Source of the DNA: CAZDCZ01 sp964504155
Lineage (GTDB): Bacteria > Bacteroidota > Bacteroidia > Bacteroidales > UBA12077
DNA length: 45,512 nucleotides
Direction: 5' to 3'
Assembly (NCBI GenBank): GCA_964504155.1
Contig: CAZDCZ010000010.1
Coordinates: forward strand, 1-45,512
Positions 15,769 to 23,444 of this stretch are shown here, one piece after another; the stretch's first letter is position 1; every line of letters begins with the position of its first letter. Made by a program: the position numbers and the translations under genes. A model generated the notes under the pieces. The model saw only the letters and a program-made list of their open reading frames with translations, was not told the origin of the DNA and ran no database searches.

Positions 15769-17802
15769 ATGAATTTAAACACAAACCTTTCAAAACTATT
15801 TATGGGATTATCAGTACTTGGCTTATTTTTTTCGTGTACAAACACAAAAGATAAGGTTACCTTAAATGTAAACCAAATTGACAAAACAGTTAATCCTGCC
15901 GAAGATTTCTATCATTATGCAAATAATGGATGGATTAATGACAATCCATTACCTGCTGATGAAAGTGTATTTGGTTCTTTTAATCAACTCGATAAAGAAA
16001 CAAATATAAAAGTTAAAAACTTGATTGTTGATTTATCAAAAGAAACTCATCAAGCAGGAAGCATAGGACAAAAAATTGGAGATTTCTATGCAACAGGTAT
16101 GGATACTATAAAAATCGAAGAACAAGGAATAACTCCTTTAAAAGCAGAATTCGAGAAGATAGATGCCATCAAAACAATAGAAGATGTTCAAAACCATATT
16201 GCATATGATCATCATTATGGAATAAGCACATTATTTGGCTTCTATGGTAGTGCCGACGCTAAAAATAGCGAAATGACTATTGCTCAGTTAGGTCAAGGCG
16301 GATTAGGTATGTCAGACAGAGATTACTATACCGAAGACGATACAAGATCGAAAGAACTTCGTGTTGCATATGTTTCTCACTTAGAGAAAATGCTTAATCT
16401 TATTGGAGTAGACGAAAATCAAGCAAAAGATGACGCACAAACAATTATGAGTCTCGAAACAAGACTTGCAAAAGCATCTATGACTAGATTAGAACAACGC
16501 GATCCACATAAGACATATAACAAAATGTCGTTACAAGAATTACAAAAATTAAGTCCTGAATTCAATTGGACAGCATACTTCAAAAATATGGGTCTTGAAA
16601 ATCCCGGCGATATAAATATTGCTCAAGTTAATTTCTTTAAGGAAATTAGTACTATGCAAAAAGATATTCCTGTAAACGCTTGGAAAACATATTTTAAATG
16701 GAATTTAATTAATAGTACTGCCAACTATTTAAGTTCTGATTTTGTAAATCAAGATTTTGAATTTTACGGAAAGTTCTTATCCGGAAGAGAACAAATGCGT
16801 CCACGATGGAGAAGAGTTCTTAGTGCTACTAACGGAGCATTAGGAGAAGCTATTGGACAGAAATTTACAGAAAAACATTTCCCTGCCGAAGCAAAAGAAA
16901 GAATGGTAACTTTAGTTAATAATCTTAAAGATGCTCTTGCTCAACGTTTTCAAAATCTAGAATGGATGAGCGAAGTAACTAAAGATAAAGCTTTAGAGAA
17001 ACTTTCTGCTATGAACGTAAAAATCGGTTACCCTGATAAATGGAAAGACTATTCAAATCTTGAAGTAAGTACTGATTCATATGTTCAAAATATCTTAAAC
17101 AGTAGAAATTTTTCAAGATTAGAAAATTTAGAAAAAATTGGAAAACCTGTTGATAAAACAGAGTGGTTTTTTCCTCCTCAAACAGTAAACGCATACTATG
17201 CTCCATCTTTAAACGAAATATGTTTCCCTGCAGGGATATTACAACCTCCTTTCTTCTATATAGATGGCGACGACGCTATTAATTATGGTGCTATTGGTGC
17301 TGTAATTGGTCATGAAATGACTCATGGTTTCGACGACCAAGGAAGACAATTTACTAAAGAAGGAAATCTAGAAAACTGGTGGACAGAAGAAGATTCTAAG
17401 AAGTTTAACGATAGAGCTCAAGTACTTATCGATCAGTTCGATAATATTATTGTAATTGATTCATTACATGCTGATGGAAAATTAACTATTGGAGAAAACA
17501 TTGCCGATTTTGGTGGATTAAATATAGCTTATACTGCATTTAAAAATGCTAACGGCGAGAATAATAAATTAGTTGAAGGATATACCCCCAACCAACGTTT
17601 CTTCTTATCGTGGGCACGTGTTTGGGCTCAAAACATTCGAGATAAAGCTATAATTCAAAGAACAAAAGAAGATGTTCACTCTATTGGTATTAACAGAGTT
17701 AACAATCCTTTATCTAATATGCCTGAATTTTACAATGCATTTAATGTAAAAGAAGGTGATAAATTATACAAATCGGAAGAAAAAAGAGCTTCTATTTGGT
17801 AA
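15769..17802 (+). CDS. M13 (neprilysin-like) metallopeptidase lipoprotein
   Basis: M13 peptidases cut peptides of limited size outside the cytoplasm. The 677-residue product has a lipoprotein signal ending LGLFFSC, so it should be lipid-anchored. The N-terminal M13 domain begins NPAEDFYHYANNGWI. The zinc site is HEMTH at about 515-519 (GAVIGHEMTHGFDDQGRQF), with the third ligand Glu in ENIADFGGLNIAY at about 576. NAYY appears in the substrate-cleft strand (VNAYYAPSLNEICFPAGIL). The C-terminus ends SIW, keeping the terminal Trp but not the CxxW disulfide of the animal enzymes. Length is normal. The gene is bounded by terminators on both sides. Confidence 0.94.
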   Translation: MNLNTNLSKLFMGLSVLGLFFSCTNTKDKVTLNVNQIDKTVNPAEDFYHYANNGWINDNPLPADESVFGSFNQLDKETNIKVKNLIVDLSKETHQAGSIGQKIGDFYATGMDTIKIEEQGITPLKAEFEKIDAIKTIEDVQNHIAYDHHYGISTLFGFYGSADAKNSEMTIAQLGQGGLGMSDRDYYTEDDTRSKELRVAYVSHLEKMLNLIGVDENQAKDDAQTIMSLETRLAKASMTRLEQRDPHKTYNKMSLQELQKLSPEFNWTAYFKNMGLENPGDINIAQVNFFKEISTMQKDIPVNAWKTYFKWNLINSTANYLSSDFVNQDFEFYGKFLSGREQMRPRWRRVLSATNGALGEAIGQKFTEKHFPAEAKERMVTLVNNLKDALAQRFQNLEWMSEVTKDKALEKLSAMNVKIGYPDKWKDYSNLEVSTDSYVQNILNSRNFSRLENLEKIGKPVDKTEWFFPPQTVNAYYAPSLNEICFPAGILQPPFFYIDGDDAINYGAIGAVIGHEMTHGFDDQGRQFTKEGNLENWWTEEDSKKFNDRAQVLIDQFDNIIVIDSLHADGKLTIGENIADFGGLNIAYTAFKNANGENNKLVEGYTPNQRFFLSWARVWAQNIRDKAIIQRTKEDVHSIGINRVNNPLSNMPEFYNAFNVKEGDKLYKSEEKRASIW

Positions 17803-17826
17803 ATCAAGTCATATTTATAAAAAAAA

Positions 17827-17857
17827 GATGTTTGCTATTTGCAAACATCTTTTTTTG
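17827..17857 (+). terminator. Intrinsic terminator after the M13 peptidase gene
   Basis: gatgtttgc (17827-17835) and gcaaacatc (17841-17849) form a perfect 9-bp stem with a 5-base loop and a T7 run. An A run precedes it, so it may also stop readthrough on the minus strand. Confidence 0.9.
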
Positions 17858-17902
17858 TAATTTATTCTCACTTTTGTTTTAACTTACAATAATACTAAGA
17901 CA

Positions 17903-18445
17903 TTAAAATTTTAATCCATTTTTAAAAGGTAAAAATGTCATAAAATCGGCATGATGAACAATGTAAGCTTCAGTTGTACGTTTTACCATATCGCCTTCTC
18001 CGGCATGTGTAGCAATAATATGAGCAACTTCGGCAGGGATTCCGCATTCTTCGGCTAAAGAAACTCCCGAGAATGGATGACGTAAGTATTTACCATATTT
18101 TCCCTGAACAGCTTTACCATCTACCATTTCATATTCTAGCAATTTCCCTACATCGGCTAATATAGCACCAGCAATTACAACATCCATATCAACAGGTAAG
18201 TCTGATTCGAAAAATTTGTTACAAGTATTTCCTGCATCTTTTGCAATATGAACTACAGCACGTTTATGTGCCATAAAAGTTACTTTAGTTGGCACTAATA
18301 ATGTAAATGGAATTGTTTGAAGATCTTTTGCAGTTAAAGCACTTCTTTCTAATGCCAACTCCCATGTTTTAGCAGTTTTTTCGCGTAAGTCGTTATCTTT
18401 TATCCACTCCAATTCAGGCCATAATTCTAATACATTTTTATTCAT
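17903..18445 (-). CDS. HD-domain-like protein with altered HD motif
   Basis: The 180-residue product resembles small HD phosphohydrolases. It has a helical N-terminus, an early His-rich helix (FMAHKRAVVHIAKDAG, His60/His66), LRHPFSGVSLAEECGIP (His123), IIATHAGEGD (His147) and VHHADFM (His164, His165, Asp167). The segment that normally reads HDxGK is ILADVGKLLEYE, so the metal-binding His is Ala97 while Asp98 is kept. Catalysis may therefore be changed or lost, or the family may use another ligand. Unusually for this genome, an AGGAG Shine-Dalgarno sequence precedes the start. It lies 73 bases downstream of the dehydrogenase gene but behind a terminator. Substrate unknown. Confidence 0.72.
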   Translation of the reverse strand: MNKNVLELWPELEWIKDNDLREKTAKTWELALERSALTAKDLQTIPFTLLVPTKVTFMAHKRAVVHIAKDAGNTCNKFFESDLPVDMDVVIAGAILADVGKLLEYEMVDGKAVQGKYGKYLRHPFSGVSLAEECGIPAEVAHIIATHAGEGDMVKRTTEAYIVHHADFMTFLPFKNGLKF

Positions 18446-18470
18446 ATCATTAATCTCCTATTTTTTTGTA

Positions 18471-18503
18471 AAAAAAAGAGAATGCCGACATTCGACATTC
18501 TCT
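18471..18503 (-). terminator. Intrinsic terminator after the dehydrogenase gene
   Basis: On the minus strand, agagaatg and cattctct form an 8-bp stem followed by T7. It separates the dehydrogenase from the HD-like gene, so co-transcription needs readthrough. Confidence 0.8.
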
Positions 18504-18518
18504 TATGTAATATTAGTA

Positions 18519-19715
18519 TTATGCTAATTTATCGATAATTGCTTGAGCCATTTCTATAGTTGAAGCAGCACCATTTCCAAGAACTTCAGGTTTACCCGAC
18601 ATCTTCATCATATCGTAAGTTTTAACTTTACCTTCTGCAATAACTTCGGCAATAGCTTTTCTCACTTTTTTAGATATCTCTTTCTCTTCAATATAATCTA
18701 GCATCATACAAGCCGACTCTATCATAGCAATTGGATTAACAATAGAAGTATCGTATTCGGCATATTTTGGTGCAGAACCATGAGTAGGCTCAAAAACAGC
18801 AATACCATCTGCACTCATTTGGGCTGAACATGCAAAACCTAAACCACCAATTAATCCTGCAAATCCATCAGAAAGAATATCGCCAAACATATTACCGGCA
18901 ACCATTACACCGTAATTATCAGGATTTTTTGTTATCCACATCATCTGAGCATCAATATTTGTGTTTCTAAGACTGATGTTTGGATAATCGTTTTTCTGCA
19001 TTTCTAATGCCATCTTATACATCATTCCCGATGTTTCGCGAATAACATTAGGTTTTTCGCAAAGAGTAACCGATTTATATCCATATTCTTTAGCATATTC
19101 GAATGCTGCACGAAGGATTCTCTCTGTCGATTTTTTTGTAAATATTCTTGTCGATATAGAAAGTTCTTCTTTTGGTGTTTTGCCAAAATTCTTAACAAAC
19201 TTAGGATGAGTCATTAATCCTTCGTAAACTTTTTCATTAGGATTAGTCCACTCTACTCCACCATATAATCCTTCGGTATTTTGGCGGAAAATAACAGCAT
19301 CAACCTCAGGTTCAACAATTTTGTTGTTATTACCACGTTTAATGAAATTTAATGGATTTCCGATATACGATTTACAAGGTCGAACACAAATATCAAGATT
19401 AAAATGCTGGCGTAATCCTACAATAGGACTTGAATATACCAGATTTTTTTCTTTTAATTCAGGTGCTAGTTCTTCAAAAGCTTCATCTTTTGGTTTCGAG
19501 GTAATAGCTCCGAATAAAGCAATTTTATGCTTAGCAAGTAAATCAATTGTTCTTTGAGGTAAAGGATTTCCTTCTTTTTTCCAAAATTCCCACCCAATAT
19601 CACCTTCAACATAATCAGCTTCAAATCCAGCTGCTTCTAATACACGTATTGCTTCTTCCAAAACAACACCACCAATACCATCACCGGGCATTTTTACAAT
19701 AATTCTTTTAGCCAT
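18519..19715 (-). CDS. Isocitrate/isopropylmalate dehydrogenase family protein
   Basis: A beta-decarboxylating dehydrogenase that oxidises a 2-hydroxy acid with a neighbouring carboxylate, releasing CO2. Motifs: MPGDGIGG at the N-terminus, FRQNTEGLYGGVEW, STRIFTKKSTERILRAAFEYA, the Lys/Asn segment LCEKPNVIRETSGMM, the metal-binding region NIDAQMMWITKNPDNYGVMVAGNMFGDILSDGFAGLIGG, and the cofactor loop EPTHGSAPKYAEYDTSIVNP. I choose the ATG giving MAKRIIVKMPGDG (398 residues); the upstream ATG adds six residues with no support. The substrate is uncertain: NAD-type isocitrate or homoisocitrate is as likely as isopropylmalate, and no leu or citrate-cycle gene is adjacent. An HD-like gene follows. 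Confidence 0.85.
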   Translation of the reverse strand: MAKRIIVKMPGDGIGGVVLEEAIRVLEAAGFEADYVEGDIGWEFWKKEGNPLPQRTIDLLAKHKIALFGAITSKPKDEAFEELAPELKEKNLVYSSPIVGLRQHFNLDICVRPCKSYIGNPLNFIKRGNNNKIVEPEVDAVIFRQNTEGLYGGVEWTNPNEKVYEGLMTHPKFVKNFGKTPKEELSISTRIFTKKSTERILRAAFEYAKEYGYKSVTLCEKPNVIRETSGMMYKMALEMQKNDYPNISLRNTNIDAQMMWITKNPDNYGVMVAGNMFGDILSDGFAGLIGGLGFACSAQMSADGIAVFEPTHGSAPKYAEYDTSIVNPIAMIESACMMLDYIEEKEISKKVRKAIAEVIAEGKVKTYDMMKMSGKPEVLGNGAASTIEMAQAIIDKLA

Positions 19716-19798
19716 AATTTTATTTTTATACATTATTAATTATCATAATTTAAAGCGTAAATTTATAATAAATAATTTTTAATCAACAATGTTTTTAT

Positions 19799-19945
19799 GA
19801 CTTTTGTTTCGACAAATTTAACAACATATTTCCTTGTTTCGATAAGTTCAGCAAGCTTCGTTTCTCGTACCCTGAGCTTGTTGAAGAACACTACATCAAA
19901 CTCGCAACCTTGGTTCTCTGTACCATGAGCTTGGCGAAGGACACT
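19799..19945. repeat. Degenerate REP-like repeat cluster
   Basis: Two imperfect direct copies of about 30 bases lie at 19862-19890 and 19914-19944, both containing gtacc-tgagcttg--gaag. A third copy in inverted form lies at 19838-19860 (ttcgataagttcagcaagc). The motif resembles the 'cttcgacaagctcaggg' repeat common between genes in this phylum. A 78-codon open frame crosses it on the minus strand, but its translation is just the repeats. The rest of the 452-base gap (19716-20167) shows nothing I can name. Confidence 0.7.
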
Positions 19946-20167
19946 TACACTAAATGAAGAGCCCATTTTTATTCTTCTAAATTTATAAAATAATTTCAAA
20001 AAAAATCAATACACATATGCAGAAAATAATTACATATTCGAAATAATAATTTTAATAATATTTAACATAAAAAGTTTTGCTTTTCTTTGTTTTATATTTC
20101 TTTAGTTTATAAGTTTACATCTCTTTTAAAAACATATACTATTAATAGATATAAACAAAATACAAAT

Positions 20168-21631
20168 ATGAAAACATTAAATCATTTAGAGCCCAAGATT
20201 GTTTGGAGCTATTTTGAAGATATTTGTCAAGTACCACGACAATCGAAAAACGAAGGTAAAATAATTCAATATTTACTCGATTTTGCCAAGGAGAATAACC
20301 TTGAAGCCGAAAGAGATGAGATTGGCAATGTACTAATAAAAACACCTGCCACCGAAGGAAAAGAAAATATAAAAACAATAGTATTGCAGAGCCATATTGA
20401 TATGGTATGCGAAAAAAATGAAGGAACCAATCATAATTTCGATACAGATGCAATAAAGCCTGTAATAGATGGAAATTGGGTAAAAGCACAAGGAACAACT
20501 TTAGGTGCCGATGATGGTATTGGAGTTGCAGCGCAAATGGCTGTTTTAACCGATAATGAATTAGAACACGGTCCTATCGAATGCTTATTCACAGTTGACG
20601 AAGAAACAGGTCTTACAGGAGCATTTGGTTTACAGCCTAATTTTATAACAGGGAAAATATTACTTAACCTCGACTCTGAAGACGAAGGTGAACTATTTAT
20701 AGGATGTGCAGGAGGAATCGACACTTTAGCTACTTTTACTTACAAAGAAGAAAAAGTTCCAAATAATCATAAAGCATATAAAATTGACATAACAGGATTG
20801 AATGGTGGACATTCGGGCGACGAAATTGATAAAGGTCGTGGAAATTCTATTAAAATTATTAATAGATTTTTATGGAATGCATCGAAAGAATTCGATATTA
20901 GAATTAGCAATTTAAATGGCGGCAAAGCACGTAATGCTATTCCTCGCGAATCGTTTGCTACAATTACTGTAAACAACTCAGATATCGACAAGCTAAAAGC
21001 TTATTTTAACAAATATTCGAAAGATATTAAGGCTGAATTATCTATTACAGAACCCAAATTAGAACTTAGTATTAAAGAAACAGAATTACCTAAGTATATT
21101 ATTGACGAAGATACTCAACATTCATTACTAAACTCGTTATACGCATGTATGAATGGAGTGTACGAAATGAGTCGCGAGATTGAAAATCTTGTTGAAACAT
21201 CGACAAATCTTGCTTCGGTAAAATTTCAAAAAGGAAATACAATATTTATCACAACCAGTCAGAGGAGTTCTATTGACTCTGCTAAATACGATATTGCAAA
21301 TATGGTAGAAAGCACTTTTGCTCTTGCCGGAGCAAAAGTAATACATTCTGACGGATACCCGGGTTGGAAACCAAATACTAATTCCGAAATAATGAATATT
21401 ACAGAAGCATCTTATAAAAGACTGTTTAATATTACTCCTGAGGTTAAAGCAATACATGCAGGTTTAGAATGTGGCTTATTTCTTGAAAAATATCCCGATT
21501 TAGATATGATATCATTTGGACCAACAATTAAAGGAGCTCATACTCCTGAAGAAAGAATCGATATTAAAACAAATCTAAAATTCTGGAATTTACTAGTTGA
21601 TGTAATACACAATATTCCGGCAAATAATTAA
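20168..21631 (+). CDS. pepD: PepD-type aminoacyl-histidine dipeptidase
   Basis: An M20 family zinc dipeptidase (carnosinase-like) that cuts Xaa-His and other dipeptides in the cytoplasm. Motifs: VLQSHIDMVCEKN (metal His and general Asp), TLGADDGIGVA (bridging Asp), TVDEETGLTGA (catalytic Glu plus metal Glu), LNLDSEDEGELFIGCAGG (metal Asp), a GGHSGDEIDKGRGN dimerisation-domain motif and IHAGLECGLF (last metal His). I choose ATG at 20168 (MKTLNHLEPKIVWSYFEDI, 487 residues, normal length). The open frame extends 27 codons further upstream but without family similarity. A terminator-like hairpin separates it from the next gene. Confidence 0.94.
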   Translation: MKTLNHLEPKIVWSYFEDICQVPRQSKNEGKIIQYLLDFAKENNLEAERDEIGNVLIKTPATEGKENIKTIVLQSHIDMVCEKNEGTNHNFDTDAIKPVIDGNWVKAQGTTLGADDGIGVAAQMAVLTDNELEHGPIECLFTVDEETGLTGAFGLQPNFITGKILLNLDSEDEGELFIGCAGGIDTLATFTYKEEKVPNNHKAYKIDITGLNGGHSGDEIDKGRGNSIKIINRFLWNASKEFDIRISNLNGGKARNAIPRESFATITVNNSDIDKLKAYFNKYSKDIKAELSITEPKLELSIKETELPKYIIDEDTQHSLLNSLYACMNGVYEMSREIENLVETSTNLASVKFQKGNTIFITTSQRSSIDSAKYDIANMVESTFALAGAKVIHSDGYPGWKPNTNSEIMNITEASYKRLFNITPEVKAIHAGLECGLFLEKYPDLDMISFGPTIKGAHTPEERIDIKTNLKFWNLLVDVIHNIPANN

Positions 21632-21643
21632 TCTATAATCATA

Positions 21644-21676
21644 AAAATACCTGTTGAGTAAATCGGCAGGTATTTT
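21644..21676 (+). terminator. Hairpin between pepD and the TSUP permease gene
   Basis: aaaatacctg and caggtatttt form a perfect 10-bp stem with a 13-base loop. Only four T belong to the stem end, so the T run is short. Confidence 0.65.
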
Positions 21677-21687
21677 ACAATTTGCAT

Positions 21688-22482
21688 ATGATAGCAAGTA
21701 TATCGATTGGCTTATTGGAGAATGCCGATATCTATTCTCCCGAAATTATCCTACTGTTAATAACAGCAGGATTTTTTGTAGGTTTTATTAATACTATTGC
21801 AGGAAGCGGAACAGTAATAAGCTATTCATTATTTATGATGTTAGGTTTACCTGCCAATATTGCAAATGGTACAATACGCATTGGAGTGGTACTTCAGACT
21901 TTAGCTGCAACATTAAATTTTAAAAAACATAATAAATTAGATTTAAAGAAAGGTCTAAAACTTGCATTACCTGTAATTGTCGGCTCAATAGCAGGAGCTC
22001 AAATTGCTGTACATATTAACGAAAATATTTTCGAAAAAATTCTAGCTCTTGTATTAATATCTATGTTATTTTTTATTTTCTATAAACCCGAGCATTGGGT
22101 AAAAGGTAAACTTGAATTAATAGAAAGAAAAACTACATTTCTACAAGTTTTAATATTTTTTGCTATTGGTTTATATGGCGGGTTTATACATATTGGGGTT
22201 GGTATTTTTCTATTATCGGCAATTGTGTTAAATGCAGGATATGATTTAGTAAAAGCCAATGCAATAAAAGTTATGATAGTGTTTTTATATAGTCCTTTTG
22301 CCTTATTAGTATTTATATTGAGCGATCATGTTAATTTCGAGATGGGCTTAATATCGGCTATTGGAAATATTGCCGGAGGATTAATTGGATCTAAATTAGC
22401 AATAAAAAAAGGAGCTGGTTTTATTCGTTGGATACTTGTAGGAATAATCGTATTTTTTACTATTTATCTACTTTTAAAGTAA
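21688..22482 (+). CDS. TSUP (TauE/SafE) family sulfite/organosulfonate-type permease
   Basis: A predicted inner-membrane anion exporter. The 264-residue product has about eight membrane helices and the family's repeated motif near the start of each half: GFFVGFINTIAGSGTVISY with the following LGLPANIANGTIRIGVVLQT, and IGLYGGFIHIGVGIFLL with LVKANAIKVMIV. TSUP members are linked to export of sulfite, sulfoacetate or other sulfonates, but many have no known substrate. The ATG at 21688 is preferred to the TTG two codons earlier. It converges on the cysQ-SLC13 operon, also sulfur-related by family, which fits but does not prove a sulfur role. Confidence 0.85.
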   Translation: MIASISIGLLENADIYSPEIILLLITAGFFVGFINTIAGSGTVISYSLFMMLGLPANIANGTIRIGVVLQTLAATLNFKKHNKLDLKKGLKLALPVIVGSIAGAQIAVHINENIFEKILALVLISMLFFIFYKPEHWVKGKLELIERKTTFLQVLIFFAIGLYGGFIHIGVGIFLLSAIVLNAGYDLVKANAIKVMIVFLYSPFALLVFILSDHVNFEMGLISAIGNIAGGLIGSKLAIKKGAGFIRWILVGIIVFFTIYLLLK

Positions 22483-22574
22483 TAACTTGAGTTCGATATA
22501 CTATAATTTCAATTCTTGTATATATACTTCTTCATACTAAATACAAAAGTTAATATTATTTATTCTCAAATTCA

Positions 22575-22597
22575 ATTCGAATAATTGATTCGAATAA
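22575..22597. repeat. Short direct repeat between convergent genes
   Basis: attcgaataa occurs at 22575-22584 and 22588-22597, 3 bases apart. Each contains the palindrome attcgaat. It lies just after the stop of cysQ. It may be a binding site or a weak hairpin; no function can be assigned. Confidence 0.4.
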
Positions 22598-22608
22598 ATA
22601 ATAAATAT

Positions 22609-23439
22609 TTACATATCCTTTCTTTTAACTATAAACCAAGGATTTAGCAAATTCTTTTTATTATATATTAAGGGTGTTACAGCATCTTTTTGTGTAACAA
22701 TACATCCTGCACCGACAGCTATAACATGTCCTGCTCCTGTATCCCATTCCATAGTAGGTGCAAAACGCGGATAAATATCTGCCTTCCCTTCGGCAAGCAT
22801 ACACAATTTTAACGAGCTACCTTTAGAAATAAACTCAATATCGCCATGTATTTTCTTTAAATTTTCTATAAATTGCTCTGTATCTTTGTTCATATGCGAT
22901 CTACTGCCAACAATAGTATAATTTTTTCGTTTATTTGCAAAAGGCAACGAATTCTTTTCAATCATCAGCTTATCAATACTAATTTCGTTTTTACTATTCG
23001 TTGGATCTATATTATTTATTTTATATGAGCCATATTCTAAGGTTCCGATATATAAATCTTTAAGAAAAGGAGCATAAACAACACCCATAATCGGGGTATC
23101 TTTATGTATAAGTGCAATATTTACAGTAAATTCTCCATTTCGTTTAATAAATTCTTTTGTTCCATCTAAAGGATCGACCAACCAATAGTATTCCCATTTT
23201 TTTCTTTTATCAAAAGAAACACTTTTCCCTTCTTCGCTAAGAATATTATAATCTGTCTTACTTAATTCGTTAAATATTATATTATGGGCATTTTTATCGG
23301 CAATAGTTAATGGAGAATTATCGCTTTTTAATTGTATTTCAAAATCGTTGGAATTATAAATATTCATTATCTCCTCTCCTGCTTCTATAGCAAGCTTAGT
23401 AATAACTGTTAATAATTTTTTTATTTTTATTTTCTCCAT
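22609..23439 (-). CDS. cysQ: 3'(2'),5'-bisphosphate nucleotidase
   Basis: CysQ hydrolyses PAP (3'-phosphoadenosine 5'-phosphate), a by-product of sulfate assimilation and of acyl-carrier-protein activation, to AMP. The inositol-phosphatase fold metal sites are visible: DNSPLTIADKNAH (Asp48), ILSEEGK (Glu70), VDPLDGTKEF (Asp89, Asp92) and MEWDTGAGHVIA (Asp of the third site). The 276-residue length is normal. It starts 5 bases after the SLC13 permease gene's stop on the minus strand, so the two form an operon. A sulfate-uptake link is a common inference for this pair. Confidence 0.93.
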   Translation of the reverse strand: MEKIKIKKLLTVITKLAIEAGEEIMNIYNSNDFEIQLKSDNSPLTIADKNAHNIIFNELSKTDYNILSEEGKSVSFDKRKKWEYYWLVDPLDGTKEFIKRNGEFTVNIALIHKDTPIMGVVYAPFLKDLYIGTLEYGSYKINNIDPTNSKNEISIDKLMIEKNSLPFANKRKNYTIVGSRSHMNKDTEQFIENLKKIHGDIEFISKGSSLKLCMLAEGKADIYPRFAPTMEWDTGAGHVIAVGAGCIVTQKDAVTPLIYNKKNLLNPWFIVKRKDM

Positions 23440-23444
23440 TATAA

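Noticed and set aside
19763..19999. Minus-strand reading frame of 78 codons
   Set aside because: Its translation is mostly the REP-like repeats, and it has no family similarity.
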